Assembly (NCBI GenBank): GCA_963819715.1
Contig: CAWFXE010000002.1
Span: forward strand, 124,001 to 188,000
DNA length: 64,000 nucleotides
Source of the DNA: DASUPK01 sp963819715
GTDB lineage: Bacteria > Actinomycetota > Thermoleophilia > Solirubrobacterales > 70-9
Direction: 5' to 3'
The notes under the pieces are model-generated. The model was given only the letters and a program-made list of their open reading frames with translations. It made no database searches and was not told the origin of the DNA. Positions 48,495-56,902 of this stretch are shown piece after piece. Both the position numbers and the translations under genes were made by a program. Every line of letters begins with the position of its first letter. Positions within the stretch are counted from its first letter, which is position 1.

Positions 48495-49508
48495 CTACGC
48501 GACGATCTCGATGGCCTGGTCGCGTTTCGCCTCGTACGGATCCTCGACGGCGAGCACGGCCTGAAGCGAGCGGATCGCGACCTCGAGCTGATCCAGATCG
48601 GGCTCGCGTGTGGTGAGGTTCTGAAGCATCAGGCCCGGCCACATCACGGCGCGGACCCACTTCTTGTTGCGGTGCTTGCCGGCCCACTTGATGACCTCGT
48701 AGGAGAGGCCGGCGATCAGCGGGATTCCGAGGATGCGGGAGGCGACCAGCCAGTACCAGGCCGGCAGGCCGATCGGGGCGAAGACGAAGATCGCGAGCAC
48801 CATCACGATCAGGAGGAAGCTCGTGCCGCAGCGCGGATGCAGCCGCGAGTAGATCTTGGCCCGCTCGGGGATCAGCTCGTCGCCGGCCTCGAAGCAGGAG
48901 ATCGTCTTGTGCTCGGCCCCGTGGTACTGGAAGACTCGGCGCAGGTCCGGGAGCTTGCTGATCAGTGCGAGGTAGCCGATGAATATCGCCGTCCGCAGGA
49001 CGCCCTCCACGAGCCAGAAGAGGAGCGGCGAGCCCAGCTGGTCCTTGATCAGGCTGGTGGCGCCGACCGGGATGACGAAGAAGAGGCCCACCGCCAGCAG
49101 CAGCGAAAAGAAGATCGTCAGACCCCAGGTGAAGCCGCCGATCTCCTCCTCTTCCTCACCGTCGGCGAGCTGGGCGTTGGCGGAAATCGCCAGCGCCCGG
49201 AAGCCGATCTTCAGCGACTCGGCGAGGGCGACCACGCCCCGGATCACCGGCACGCGGAAGAAGCGGCTTCGCTTGGCCCAGGCGACGATCGGCTCGGAGG
49301 TGACCTCGATCTCGCCCTCGGGATTGCGGCAGGCGACCGACCAGGTCGAGACGCCGCGCATCATCACTCCCTCGAGCACCGCCTGGCCGCCGATCGGAGC
49401 GTCGCCCACGGCCACGGGCTTCCCGTCCGGCATCGTCTCGGATTGTGCGGGTCGCTTAGGCTGGGCCTGCGGCCGCGATCCGTTCGATGAGGCGGGCGCT
49501 GAACTCAA
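48495..49508 (-). CDS. DUF1385 membrane protein
   Basis: 337 aa. DUF1385 signature APIGGQAVLEGVMMRGVSTW near residue 40, several membrane helices (GLTIFFSLLLAVGLFFVIPV; ILRTAIFIGYLALIS-like segment) and FQYHGAEHKTISCFEAGDEL with HPRCGTSFLLIVMV. Function of the family is unknown; members are consistently found near rpmE and prfA-type translation genes. It begins with TTG overlapping the rpmE stop (TTGA). Confidence 0.87.
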   Translation of the reverse strand: MSSAPASSNGSRPQAQPKRPAQSETMPDGKPVAVGDAPIGGQAVLEGVMMRGVSTWSVACRNPEGEIEVTSEPIVAWAKRSRFFRVPVIRGVVALAESLKIGFRALAISANAQLADGEEEEEIGGFTWGLTIFFSLLLAVGLFFVIPVGATSLIKDQLGSPLLFWLVEGVLRTAIFIGYLALISKLPDLRRVFQYHGAEHKTISCFEAGDELIPERAKIYSRLHPRCGTSFLLIVMVLAIFVFAPIGLPAWYWLVASRILGIPLIAGLSYEVIKWAGKHRNKKWVRAVMWPGLMLQNLTTREPDLDQLEVAIRSLQAVLAVEDPYEAKRDQAIEIVA

Positions 49509-49711
49509 CGGGCGCGCTTGGCGGCCCGGCGACGGAACCGCTCGACCCGGCCGCCGGTGTCAACCAGCTTCTGCTTGCCCGTGTAGAAGGGGTGGCACTG
49601 CGAGCAGAGCTCGACGTGCAGCTCGGGCTTCGTGGAGCGCGTATAGAAGTCGTTGCCGCACGAGCAATGAACGTGCGAGAGAACGTATTCGGGGTGGATT
49701 TCAGTCTTCAT
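49505..49711 (-). CDS. rpmE: 50S ribosomal protein L31 (zinc-binding type)
   Basis: 68 aa, MKTEIHPEYVLSHVHCSCGN then ELCSQCHPFYTGKQKLVDTG. Four Cys in CSCG and CSQC make this the zinc-containing (C+) paralogue, which can be swapped for a zinc-free copy under zinc limitation in many actinobacteria. A longer in-frame start is rejected because MKTEIHPEY is the universal beginning. Confidence 0.96.
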   Translation of the reverse strand: MKTEIHPEYVLSHVHCSCGNDFYTRSTKPELHVELCSQCHPFYTGKQKLVDTGGRVERFRRRAAKRAR

Positions 49712-49788
49712 CGCGTTTAAGTCTAGCCAGGCTTCAGAACACCGCCGCTGACCGGACGGAGCGGCGTTCCAGTGTGCGCCCACTCACG

Positions 49789-49831
49789 TTGACATACAGC
49801 CTGTAGGTCAGATATACATACAGCCTGTATG
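49789..49831 (+). promoter_or_regulatory. Promoter with two palindromic operators before the SnoaL-hydrolase operon
   Basis: -35 TTGACA (49789-49794), 18 nt, -10 TATACA (49813-49818). Two copies of CATACAGCCTGTA occur: 49793-49805 and 49817-49829. The second extends to a perfect 15-nt palindrome CATACAGCCTGTATG. Centres are 24 nt apart, one overlapping the -35 and one the -10, typical for a TetR-type repressor. No regulator gene is adjacent. Confidence 0.75.
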
Positions 49832-49857
49832 CGAACGAGACCCAGGAGGCGCACTTG

Positions 49858-50325
49858 ATGACCACAGCCACCCCATCACCGTCGGCCGCAAACCCCACCG
49901 ACGCACCTACCGCGATCCAGATGCTCGCTCAGCGCTACAGCGAGGCCTGGAGCCGCCGGGACCTCGACGCGATCATGGACCTGCACACCGACGACTGCGT
50001 CTTCACCGCGTTCGCCGCCGGTTCTCCCATGGCCAGGGGCAAGGAGGCGGTACGGGAGGCCTTCGCCGGCTACATCGCGCTGATGCCCGACATCCACTTC
50101 GCCGAGCGTTCCCTGCAGCTCGGCGAGGACCACTGGGTACTCGAGTCGACGATGACCGGCACCGTGGAGCAGGCCATTGAGGTGGACGGAGAGGAATTCG
50201 GCATCCGTGGCGCTCGGGTGCAGGTGCCGTGCGTCGACGTGATTGAGATTCGCGATGGCCTCATCGCCAGCAAGCACACCTACCTCGACTCGATAACGAT
50301 GCAGCGGCAACTGGAGGGCGAGTGA
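49858..50325 (+). CDS. SnoaL/NTF2-like protein (operon gene 1)
   Basis: About 155 aa: MLAQRYSEAWSRRDLDAIMD, LHTDDCVFTAFAAGSPMARG, KEAVREAFAGYIALMPDIHF and DVIEIRDGLIASKHTYLDSI, the polyketide-cyclase/nuclear-transport-factor fold. AGGAGG lies 8 nt before ATG 49858. First gene of a four-gene operon (two SnoaL, hydrolase, methyltransferase) behind the twin operators, suggesting a ligand-induced degradation or modification pathway. Confidence 0.83.
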   Translation: MTTATPSPSAANPTDAPTAIQMLAQRYSEAWSRRDLDAIMDLHTDDCVFTAFAAGSPMARGKEAVREAFAGYIALMPDIHFAERSLQLGEDHWVLESTMTGTVEQAIEVDGEEFGIRGARVQVPCVDVIEIRDGLIASKHTYLDSITMQRQLEGE

Positions 50326-50807
50326 TGACGGCTGCCACTCAAAAAGGAACGGCCACGAACGCCGAAGCGCGCGCCTGGGTCGAAATGTTCGCCGAGGGCT
50401 GGGCCAACCCGGTGGACGCCGACACGTTCTGCGACCACTTCGAGCCCCATCTTCAGCCTGAGGTGCGAATGATCCAGCCGTCGATGCGGCCGATCGTCGG
50501 CAAGGAGGCGTTCCGGGAGGAGTTCGCCCGGCCGCTCTTCGACCTCGTGCCCGATCTGCGCGGGACGCTGGAGGGCTTCTCCGCGGATGGAGACGTCGCC
50601 TACATCGAGCTGCGGCTGGACGGAACGGTCGGGCGGCGGCCGTTCACAATGCACACCTGCGACCGGATCAAGCTCCGTGACGGAAAGGCGGTCGAGCGCG
50701 TGGCCTATCTCGACGCGACCCCGCTCCTCAAGGCGGTGGCGCGCAGCCCGCGCGCCTGGCCCAAGTTCCTGAAGACCCAGCTGCGCAACCTGAGGAGGCC
50801 GGCATGA
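50325..50807 (+). CDS. SnoaL/NTF2-like protein (operon gene 2)
   Basis: 160 aa: EARAWVEMFAEGWANPVDAD, FCDHFEPHLQPEVRMIQPSM, RPIVGKEAFREEFARPLFDL and DRIKLRDGKAVERVAYLDAT. Longer C-terminus than its neighbour, basic (RAWPKFLKTQLRNLRRPA). Start overlaps the upstream stop (GTGATG, GTG 50322 or ATG 50325), and its end overlaps the hydrolase ATG (ATGA), so the operon is coupled throughout. Confidence 0.82.
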   Translation: MTAATQKGTATNAEARAWVEMFAEGWANPVDADTFCDHFEPHLQPEVRMIQPSMRPIVGKEAFREEFARPLFDLVPDLRGTLEGFSADGDVAYIELRLDGTVGRRPFTMHTCDRIKLRDGKAVERVAYLDATPLLKAVARSPRAWPKFLKTQLRNLRRPA

Positions 50808-51643
50808 GCGTTCAACTCCCGCAGGGAGATATCCACTACCGCGAATACGGCGATGGTCCGCCGATCGTCTTCGTCCACGGCCTGCTGGTCGACGGCCGGC
50901 TGTGGCGGAAGGTGACGCCGCTGCTCCAGGCCAACTTCCGCTGCCTCGTCCCGGAGCTGCCGCTCGGCTCACATCCCGAGCCGATGAACCCCGACGCCGA
51001 CCTCTCTCCCCCCGGCCTGGCCCGGATCGTCGCCGGCTTCCTCGAGGCCCTCGACCTCGACGACGTCACCCTCGTCGGCAACGACACGGGTGGCGCGATC
51101 TCGCAGATCACCGCGGCGAACCACCCGGAGAGAATCGGCAGGCTGCTGCTCACCAACTGCGACGCCTTTGAGAACTTCCTCCCGCCGGCCTTCCGCCCCC
51201 TGCAGTGGTCCGCAAGGGTCCCCGGAGGCCTCACCGGGATGATGGCCGGGATGCGCTTCGCGGCCCTGCGCCGGCTGCCGATTGCGTACGGCTGGCTGAT
51301 CAAGCGCGACTTCGCCGGCGCCCCGACGCGAGAATGGGTGGACCCCTACCTGAAGAACAAGGGCGTCCGGCGCGACGTGATCAAGGTGCTGAAGGGGATC
51401 GACCCGAAGTACACGTTCGAGGCGGCGGAGAAGCTCCGAACCTTCGACCGCCCGGCGATGCTCGCCTGGGCCGTCGAGGACCGATTCTTCAAGCTCTCGT
51501 TCGCGGAGCGGCTCGCGGAGACGATCCAGGGCGCCACGCTGGAGAAGATCGACGACTCCTACACCTTCGTCTCGGAGGATCAGCCCGAGCGTCTCGCCGA
51601 GCTGATCGCACGCTTTGCGCGAGAGCCGGCGGCGGTCGCGTAG
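50804..51643 (+). CDS. Alpha/beta hydrolase with Asp at the nucleophile elbow
   Basis: 279 aa. Oxyanion motif IVFVHGLLVDG (His25-Gly26) and nucleophile elbow TLVGNDTGGAIS, where the usual GxSxG serine is Asp94, as in haloalkane dehalogenases and epoxide hydrolases. The C-terminal catalytic His is not obvious: the expected GHF region reads IDDSYTFVSEDQPERLA. Either another residue serves or the protein is not a classic triad hydrolase. Third gene of the SnoaL operon. Confidence 0.82.
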   Translation: MSVQLPQGDIHYREYGDGPPIVFVHGLLVDGRLWRKVTPLLQANFRCLVPELPLGSHPEPMNPDADLSPPGLARIVAGFLEALDLDDVTLVGNDTGGAISQITAANHPERIGRLLLTNCDAFENFLPPAFRPLQWSARVPGGLTGMMAGMRFAALRRLPIAYGWLIKRDFAGAPTREWVDPYLKNKGVRRDVIKVLKGIDPKYTFEAAEKLRTFDRPAMLAWAVEDRFFKLSFAERLAETIQGATLEKIDDSYTFVSEDQPERLAELIARFAREPAAVA

Positions 51644-52133
51644 GGCCGTCGCCGCGGCGGGGACCACCGTGTTCCTGGTCCTCGTCCCGGGGATGGTCGC
51701 CGGGCTTGTCCCCTGGCTGCTCACCGGCTGGAGCGCCGAGGACGCGCCGCTCGCAATCCGCATCCTGGGAGGCGTGCTGATTGCCGCCGGGGCGGGCTTC
51801 CTGCTGCACGCATTTGGCCGCTTCGTGATTGAGGGCATCGGGACGCCCGCGCCAATTGCCCCGACCGAGCGCCTGGTGGTCGGCGGCGTGTATCGCCACG
51901 TCCGCAACCCGATGTACCTCGCGGTCGGAGCGCTGATCGCGGGCCAGGCGCTGCTGCTGGGCCAGTGGGAGCTGCTGGCCTACGCAGCGATCTTCTTCGC
52001 GATCGTGGCGACCTTCGTGCTGACCTACGAAGAGCCGACACTCGAGCGCCGGTTCGGCGCGGACTACGACGCCTACCGCCGCGCCGTCCCGGGATGGCTA
52101 CCGCGCCTGCATCCCTGGCATGGCTCTGACTGA
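51615..52133 (+). CDS. Isoprenylcysteine carboxyl methyltransferase-like membrane protein
   Basis: Up to 172 aa, about four hydrophobic helices. Signature of the ICMT/PEMT family: GGVYRHVRNPMYLAVGALIA, then LTYEEPTLERRFGADYDAYR and AVPGWLP. Bacterial members methylate small molecules or have unknown substrates; prenylated proteins are not expected. TTG 51615 overlaps the hydrolase by 29 nt; a GTG at 51669 is an alternative start. Confidence 0.83.
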   Translation: MRESRRRSRRAVAAAGTTVFLVLVPGMVAGLVPWLLTGWSAEDAPLAIRILGGVLIAAGAGFLLHAFGRFVIEGIGTPAPIAPTERLVVGGVYRHVRNPMYLAVGALIAGQALLLGQWELLAYAAIFFAIVATFVLTYEEPTLERRFGADYDAYRRAVPGWLPRLHPWHGSD

Positions 52134-52136
52134 CCC

Positions 52137-52358
52137 TCAGCAGCCCAGCAGCTTCCGCGTCAGGCTGACCTTCCGCCCGTCGAGGGAGCTCGCCACTGCC
52201 TCCAGCTTCTCGCCGGAGGAGGCATGCTTGAGACCGACGCGGATCGGTGGCTTTGGGTCACGGTCGATCTTCTTGCCGCGCAGATAGAAGGTGGCCTCCT
52301 GCGGATCCGACTTGGCGAGAAACGGGTGCTCGGGCGCTGAGTTGCGGTACCGACTAAT
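52137..52358 (-). pseudogene. Possible gene remnant without a start codon
   Basis: The minus-strand frame reads RYRNSAPEHPFLAKSDPQEA, TFYLRGKKIDRDPKPPIRVG and SLDGRKVSLTRKLLGC, then stops. Codon usage looks coding, but no ATG, GTG or TTG begins it before the frame runs under the divergent response-regulator gene. It may be the 3' end of a lost gene or chance. Confidence 0.25.
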
Positions 52359-52394
52359 GCCTCTTGAAGCCTCGCGCAGGGCTAAGGTACGCCC

Positions 52395-53045
52395 GTGGCC
52401 GAATCGGGGGAGGCAGAAGGCACGATCTCCGTAGTACTGGCGGATGACCACGCCGTGGTCAGAAGCGCGCTGCGGCTCATGCTCGAGCGCGAGCCCGACA
52501 TCGAGGTGGTCGCCGAGGCCGGGGACGCCGATTCCGCGAGCCGCTACGTCAGCGGTCACCGTCCGAAGGTCCTCATCCTCGACATCAACATGCCGGGCGG
52601 ATCGGGACTGGCGGCGATCCCCTCGATCCGCGAGCAGTCGCCCGGCACCGAGATCGTCGTGCTGACCATGCAGGACGAGACCGCCTTCGCTCGCGAGGCT
52701 CTCCAGGCCGGAGTCCTCGGCTACATCCTCAAGGAGGCCGCCAGCGAGGAGCTGGTCAAGGCCGTCCGGATGGCGGCCGAGGGCCGCACCTACCTGCAGC
52801 CGGAGCTGGGCGCTCGCCTCGCCGCGGAGCCCGATGCCGCAACCCCCGACGACCTCTCAGAGCGCGAGCTCGAGGTGCTCCGCCTGATCGCGCTGGGCCA
52901 CACGAACAACGAGATCGCCGAGCAGCTCTATCTGAGCGTGCGAACGGTCGAGTCACACCGAGCCCACATCCAGCAGAAACTGGCGATGACCACCCGCTCC
53001 GAGCTCGTCCGCTACGCGATCGAGCGCGGGCTCATCGATGTCTAG
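52395..53045 (+). CDS. NarL/FixJ-family response regulator
   Basis: 216 aa. Receiver SVVLADDHAVVRSALRLMLE with Asp in VLILDINMPGGSG and LKEAASEELV, then a LuxR-type HTH (LSERELEVLRLIALGHTNNE; LYLSVRTVESHRAHIQQKLA). GTG start. Convergent with a PAS-GAF kinase of the matching HisKA_3 class, its likely partner. Its TAG stop is the first three bases of repeat A. Confidence 0.93.
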   Translation: MAESGEAEGTISVVLADDHAVVRSALRLMLEREPDIEVVAEAGDADSASRYVSGHRPKVLILDINMPGGSGLAAIPSIREQSPGTEIVVLTMQDETAFAREALQAGVLGYILKEAASEELVKAVRMAAEGRTYLQPELGARLAAEPDAATPDDLSERELEVLRLIALGHTNNEIAEQLYLSVRTVESHRAHIQQKLAMTTRSELVRYAIERGLIDV

Positions 53046-53140
53046 CGGCCACCAGGCCGCTCTACTTCGGAGCGGAGGGCGAAGCCCGTAGCGACTTATC
53101 AGGGGCGGCCGCTCGTGGCCGCGACTTGAGGCGAAGCCGT
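53043..53140 (+). repeat. Hairpin intergenic repeat, copy A
   Basis: About 98 nt beginning TAGCGGCCACCAGGCCGC and ending GAGGCGAAGCCGT. It contains hairpins GCGGCC/GGCCGC, GGGC-GAA-GCCC and GCGGCC-GCTCGT-GGCCGC. Highly similar in order and sequence to copy B (56903-57000). It fills the convergent gap between response regulator and kinase, so it may act as a two-way terminator. Confidence 0.8.
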
Positions 53141-54696
53141 CAGTCCTCTTCGGCCCTCGTAAGCAGCGGGATCTCGGCGCGGACCCGCGTCCCGGATCCC
53201 CTCGTCGAATCGACGTCCAGGGTGCCGCCGAGCAGCGCCGCGCGCTCCCGCATCCCGACGAGGCCAAAGCCCTCCCGGACCAGATTGGGCTCGAAGCCGA
53301 CGCCATCGTCGCGAACCTCGATCTCGATGGAGCTCCGCGTGGTGCGAACCGTGATGTCCGCGCGCCGAGCCATCGAGTGCTTGGAGACGTTGTTGAGCGC
53401 CTCCTGAACGAGGCGGTAGACGGCGGTTTCGAGCACAGGGGTGGGCCGCCCCTGCTCGTCGCGGGGCAGCTCGAACTCGCAGTCGACATCCATGCTCGTC
53501 GGGGACTGCTGGTGCTGCTCGGCCAGAGCCTGGAGCGCAGCCTCGAGGCCGATCGTGTCGAGCGACGCGGGCCGCAGCTCGGTGATCAGCCGGCGAAGCT
53601 TCACGATCTCGTCGTCGATCTGCTCGACAGCCGCCTGGCCGGTCTTCTCGAGCTCCTCCGGCGCCTCCTCCCGCAGCGCCGAGGAGAGCCGCATCCTCAG
53701 CACCGCCAGCGCCTGCAGGGTCTCGTCGTGCAGCTCGCGCGCCCAGCGGCTTCGTTCCTGCTCGGCGGCGTCGATCGTGTTCTGCAGGCGCTCCTCGGCC
53801 ATCGACCGCGCGGTTGCCACGCCGGTGGCGGCGCTGGCGGCGAAGGCCTCGAGCATGCGCTGATCCTCGTCATCGAAGCTGCCGGGATCCCCGATCCGAT
53901 CGAGAGCGACGACCACGCCGAGCGGGTCTCCTCGGAAGAGGAGCGGGGCAAGCAGGGCCCGGCCGCTCTCCTTGGCGGTCAGGTCCGCCCCCGTGAAGCG
54001 ACCGAGCAACACCTGCTCCGACGCCTCCTTGGCGCGAATACGGAGCGCCGTCACCTTCGGATCGAGTCCGTCGGAGACCGCCGCCGTCGCCGCCACGACG
54101 AGGTCCTCCCCCTCGCGCAGCAGGATGATCAGAGCCCGCGCCTCGACCAGAGCCCGGCCGCGCTCGACGATCGCGTCAAGCACTCGCTGGAGATCGGTCT
54201 CGCCGCCGACCGCGATCGCCACATCCGTCGCCGCCTGCAGCCGCCGCACCGCCCGGCGAAGCTCATCGCGATCGCGCCTCCGGTCCGTGATGTCTCGTAT
54301 CGCCGCCAGGGCCATCATCCCGCTCTCGGTGGCGACCGTCGAGAGTGAGATCTCGCAGGGAAACTCGCTGCCGTCCTTCCGGCGCGCGTAGAGGTCCACG
54401 CCGGCACCCATGGGGCGGGTGCGCGGAGCCTCGAAATAGCGATCGCGGTGCGCGACATGGCTTCCACGCACCGACTCCGGCACCAGCATCTCAACCCGCT
54501 CGCCGATCAGCTCATCTCGGGCGTAGCCGAACACCGCCTGGGTGCGCGAGTTGACGAGCTTGATCTCCCCGGTTTGGTCGACCCCGATGACGGCGTCGGG
54601 CGCGAACTCCAGGAACTCCCGCTCGAGAGTCTGGCTGGTGTGGTCCGCCACGGGGCGAGCATAGATCAGCCTCTCACGGGCAGCGCCATCCGGCAT
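53140..54696 (-). CDS. PAS-GAF sensor histidine kinase (HisKA_3)
   Basis: 518 aa, no membrane segment, cytosolic. PAS (residues about 28-140: FAPDAVIGVDQTGEIKLVNS, GYARDELIGERVEML), GAF (about 160-300: LLAPLLFRGDPLGVVVALDR), HisKA_3 with ARELHDETLQALAVLRMRL (phospho-His) and HATPase (YRLVQEALNNVSKHS; VRDDGVGFEPNLVREGFGLV; GMRERAALLGG). The ligand for PAS/GAF is not apparent (no haem or Fe-S signature). Likely partner of the adjacent NarL regulator. Confidence 0.92.
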   Translation of the reverse strand: MPDGAARERLIYARPVADHTSQTLEREFLEFAPDAVIGVDQTGEIKLVNSRTQAVFGYARDELIGERVEMLVPESVRGSHVAHRDRYFEAPRTRPMGAGVDLYARRKDGSEFPCEISLSTVATESGMMALAAIRDITDRRRDRDELRRAVRRLQAATDVAIAVGGETDLQRVLDAIVERGRALVEARALIILLREGEDLVVAATAAVSDGLDPKVTALRIRAKEASEQVLLGRFTGADLTAKESGRALLAPLLFRGDPLGVVVALDRIGDPGSFDDEDQRMLEAFAASAATGVATARSMAEERLQNTIDAAEQERSRWARELHDETLQALAVLRMRLSSALREEAPEELEKTGQAAVEQIDDEIVKLRRLITELRPASLDTIGLEAALQALAEQHQQSPTSMDVDCEFELPRDEQGRPTPVLETAVYRLVQEALNNVSKHSMARRADITVRTTRSSIEIEVRDDGVGFEPNLVREGFGLVGMRERAALLGGTLDVDSTRGSGTRVRAEIPLLTRAEED

Positions 54697-54713
54697 GCGA
54701 AAACTCAGCCCAC

Positions 54714-54727
54714 GCCCCCTTCGGGGC
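54714..54727 (-). terminator. GC hairpin after the DUF2294 gene
   Basis: GCCCC-CTTC-GGGGC, 9 nt past the DUF2294 stop on the minus strand. A TTTT run follows only after about 9 further bases, so it is a weak terminator candidate. Confidence 0.35.
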
Positions 54728-54735
54728 TCGACCTC

Positions 54736-55134
54736 CTAGTCCTGGAGCTCTGAGTCGAGCGGCTCCAGGATGAAGAGCTCGGCGAGGATGTCCGGGTCCT
54801 GGTGGGTGGTGCTCATGAAGGCGGTGACGGCGCGCCCGGTCTCGCGTTCGATCAGCTCAGCGTAGAGGGGCCGCATCACCTCCTGGAAGGTGTGTCGCTG
54901 CGCCGTGACCGCGTCGCGCCGCCCGGCGTGAAGAAGGGTGCGCTCGACGGTCGTGAAACCGCCACGGAGCAGGATCAGGACGAAGTCCTCCTGGTAGTAG
55001 GTCTTCGTCTTGGTCGGTCCCCGGCCGTAGTACTCCTTGTGAAGCTGGACGATGTTGGTCGAGATCCGGCTGCGCACGTCCCCGTCGACATTTTCGTCCG
55101 GCGCCAGCTTCTCGAACGATTTCTCTGTGGCCAT
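54736..55134 (-). CDS. DUF2294 protein
   Basis: 132 aa. RISTNIVQLHKEYYGRGPTK, TKTYYQEDFVLILLRGGFTT, VERTLLHAGRRDAVTAQRHT and LIERETGRAVTAFMSTTHQD fit the DUF2294 (Na-translocating-decarboxylase-associated/arginine-rich) family, whose function is unknown. ATG 55134 (MATEKSF) preferred over a slightly upstream ATG. Divergent from the PHP phosphatase by about 90 nt. Confidence 0.8.
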   Translation of the reverse strand: MATEKSFEKLAPDENVDGDVRSRISTNIVQLHKEYYGRGPTKTKTYYQEDFVLILLRGGFTTVERTLLHAGRRDAVTAQRHTFQEVMRPLYAELIERETGRAVTAFMSTTHQDPDILAELFILEPLDSELQD

Positions 55135-55223
55135 TGCAGCCAAAGGTAGGCCTCAATCGCGCGAGCGTCACCCGTGCAAACCACGTAGATGGCCTCCCGG
55201 TGGGCGGCTGGCTAGCGTGGCGG

Positions 55224-55955
55224 ATGGTGATCGACCTCCACTGCCACATCCTGCCCGGAATCGACGACGGGGCGCTCGACCTCGCGGACTCGCTCGCGAT
55301 GGGCCGGGTGGCGGCCGAGGACGGCATCGAGACGATCGCCGCCACCCCACACATCCGCCACGACCACGACGTTCGGATCCCGGAGCTCGCTGAGCGCGTC
55401 GCGGAGGTGAACGCCGAGCTGCGCCGCAATGAAGTGCCAGTCACTGTGGTGACGGGCGGCGAGGTCGCCGAGACGGCTCTCGAGCGACTTGACGAGGATG
55501 AGCTGCGCGCCGTCACCCTTGGCGGAGGCGGGTGGATCCTGCTCGAGCCGCGGCCCGGGCCGCTCGGCGACTCGCTCCTCGCGGCCGTGACCGACCTCGG
55601 CGAGCGCGGCCATCGAGCGCTGATCGCCCATCCGGAGCGCCACGTCTCCGCCGACATGCTCGAGCGGATCTGCGCGTTGATCGCCGCCGGAGCGCTGATC
55701 CAGTGCACTGCCGCCTACCTGATCTCAGGGCCGCCGCGCCAGGGAATGCTCGCCCTGGCGGGCGCGGGGCTGATCCACGTCCTCTCGAGCGATTCGCACT
55801 CCTCGCACGGCGGCCGCCCGCTGCGCATCACGGAGGGGCTTGCCGTGCTGGAACAGGTCGACCTGCTCAGCCCGCACCTCGACTGGATCGCGCACGAAGC
55901 CCCGGCCGCGATTCTGCGCGGCGAGCGGCCCGAGCCGCCCTACTCCCCGGTCTAG
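55224..55955 (+). CDS. PHP-domain tyrosine phosphatase (CpsB/YwqE type)
   Basis: 243 aa: MVIDLHCHILPGIDDGALDL, DGIETIAATPHIRHDHD, VTVVTGGEVAETALERL, RALIAHPERHVSADMLERI and HVLSSDSHSSHGGRPLRITE. The metal-binding H-x-H, Glu, His and Asp-x-His residues are all present. In firmicutes this protein dephosphorylates tyrosine kinases controlling capsule export; no kinase is adjacent. Convergent 4-nt overlap with the sugar kinase gene. Confidence 0.88.
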   Translation: MVIDLHCHILPGIDDGALDLADSLAMGRVAAEDGIETIAATPHIRHDHDVRIPELAERVAEVNAELRRNEVPVTVVTGGEVAETALERLDEDELRAVTLGGGGWILLEPRPGPLGDSLLAAVTDLGERGHRALIAHPERHVSADMLERICALIAAGALIQCTAAYLISGPPRQGMLALAGAGLIHVLSSDSHSSHGGRPLRITEGLAVLEQVDLLSPHLDWIAHEAPAAILRGERPEPPYSPV

Positions 55956-56878
55956 ACCCGGCGCAGTTCGACCTCGCGCGCGAGCTCCTCGACCTCGCGG
56001 CGGGAGCCGGTGCCGAGGCCGTGATGGAGGAAGTTGACAGCCCCGGCGCCGGCGCCGAGCACCAGCGCGTCGCGGAGCTCGCTTCCCTGGGCGAGCGCGG
56101 CCGCGATCGCGCCCATCATCGTGTCCCCGCAGCCTTCGCGCGAGCCCGCCTCCAGCTTCGGCGGGACGAGCTCCCAGGCCTCGTCGCCGAGCAGCGCCAG
56201 CGCCGGGTCACCCGCCCTGGTGACGAGCACGTTGCGGGCCCCGAGCTCCCGCAGGCGGCCGGCCGCGCCCTGCAGCCGCTCCGGCGTATCGACGGGGCCC
56301 GCCACGAAGGCGGCGAGCTCCCAGTCGTTCAGCTTGACGAAGTCAGCCCCAGCGGCCGCCGTCGGCTCGATCCGCGGACTGGAGAGATCGGCGATCACCG
56401 GGATCCCCGCCGCGCGCGCGTTGGCGACCAGGTCGCCGTAGGCCTCGAGCGGCATCGTGTCGCCCGGGTAGGGGTTGCAGATCGCCAGAAGGTCGCACTC
56501 GAGCGCGACAGCCGTGGTGGCCGCGACCAGGTCGTCGCACTCATGCCGCGACGGCGGTTCGACCCAGGCCTGCGCCACGGGCCGCCGCTCGCCGCTGCGG
56601 CGATCGGTGACGAAGCAGCCACTCGAGCACTCGGTCCGGACCAGCCGGCGCTCCCCGGGGAGCTGCTCCAGCAGCGGCTCCAGCACGACCCCAGTTTCCC
56701 CGCCGATCAGCGAGCAGAGAACCGGCCAGGCCCCCAGTTCCCCGGCCATCCGGCTGAGCCAGACGCCCTGCCCGGCGGGGTGGCAGTGGATGTCGTCGCG
56801 CCCCTCGCCGCGCGCCTCGATCGTGACGCTCAGCATCGGGCTGGGCCCGAAGACGGCGATTCGCCCATTCCCCTTCAT
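55952..56878 (-). CDS. PfkB-family carbohydrate kinase
   Basis: About 308 aa ribokinase-fold enzyme. GRIAVFGPSPMLSVTIEARG at the N-terminus, GQGVWLSRMAGELGAWPVLC, and the C-terminal catalytic GSREGCGDTMMGAIAAALAQ (anion hole and Asp base). The layout recalls 1-phosphofructokinase/tagatose kinases, but the substrate is not determined. ATG 56878 (MKGNGRIA) selected; an ATG 15 nt upstream is possible. Confidence 0.86.
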   Translation of the reverse strand: MKGNGRIAVFGPSPMLSVTIEARGEGRDDIHCHPAGQGVWLSRMAGELGAWPVLCSLIGGETGVVLEPLLEQLPGERRLVRTECSSGCFVTDRRSGERRPVAQAWVEPPSRHECDDLVAATTAVALECDLLAICNPYPGDTMPLEAYGDLVANARAAGIPVIADLSSPRIEPTAAAGADFVKLNDWELAAFVAGPVDTPERLQGAAGRLRELGARNVLVTRAGDPALALLGDEAWELVPPKLEAGSREGCGDTMMGAIAAALAQGSELRDALVLGAGAGAVNFLHHGLGTGSRREVEELAREVELRRV

Positions 56879-56902
56879 AGGCGAACTATGCACGGCTTCG
56901 CC

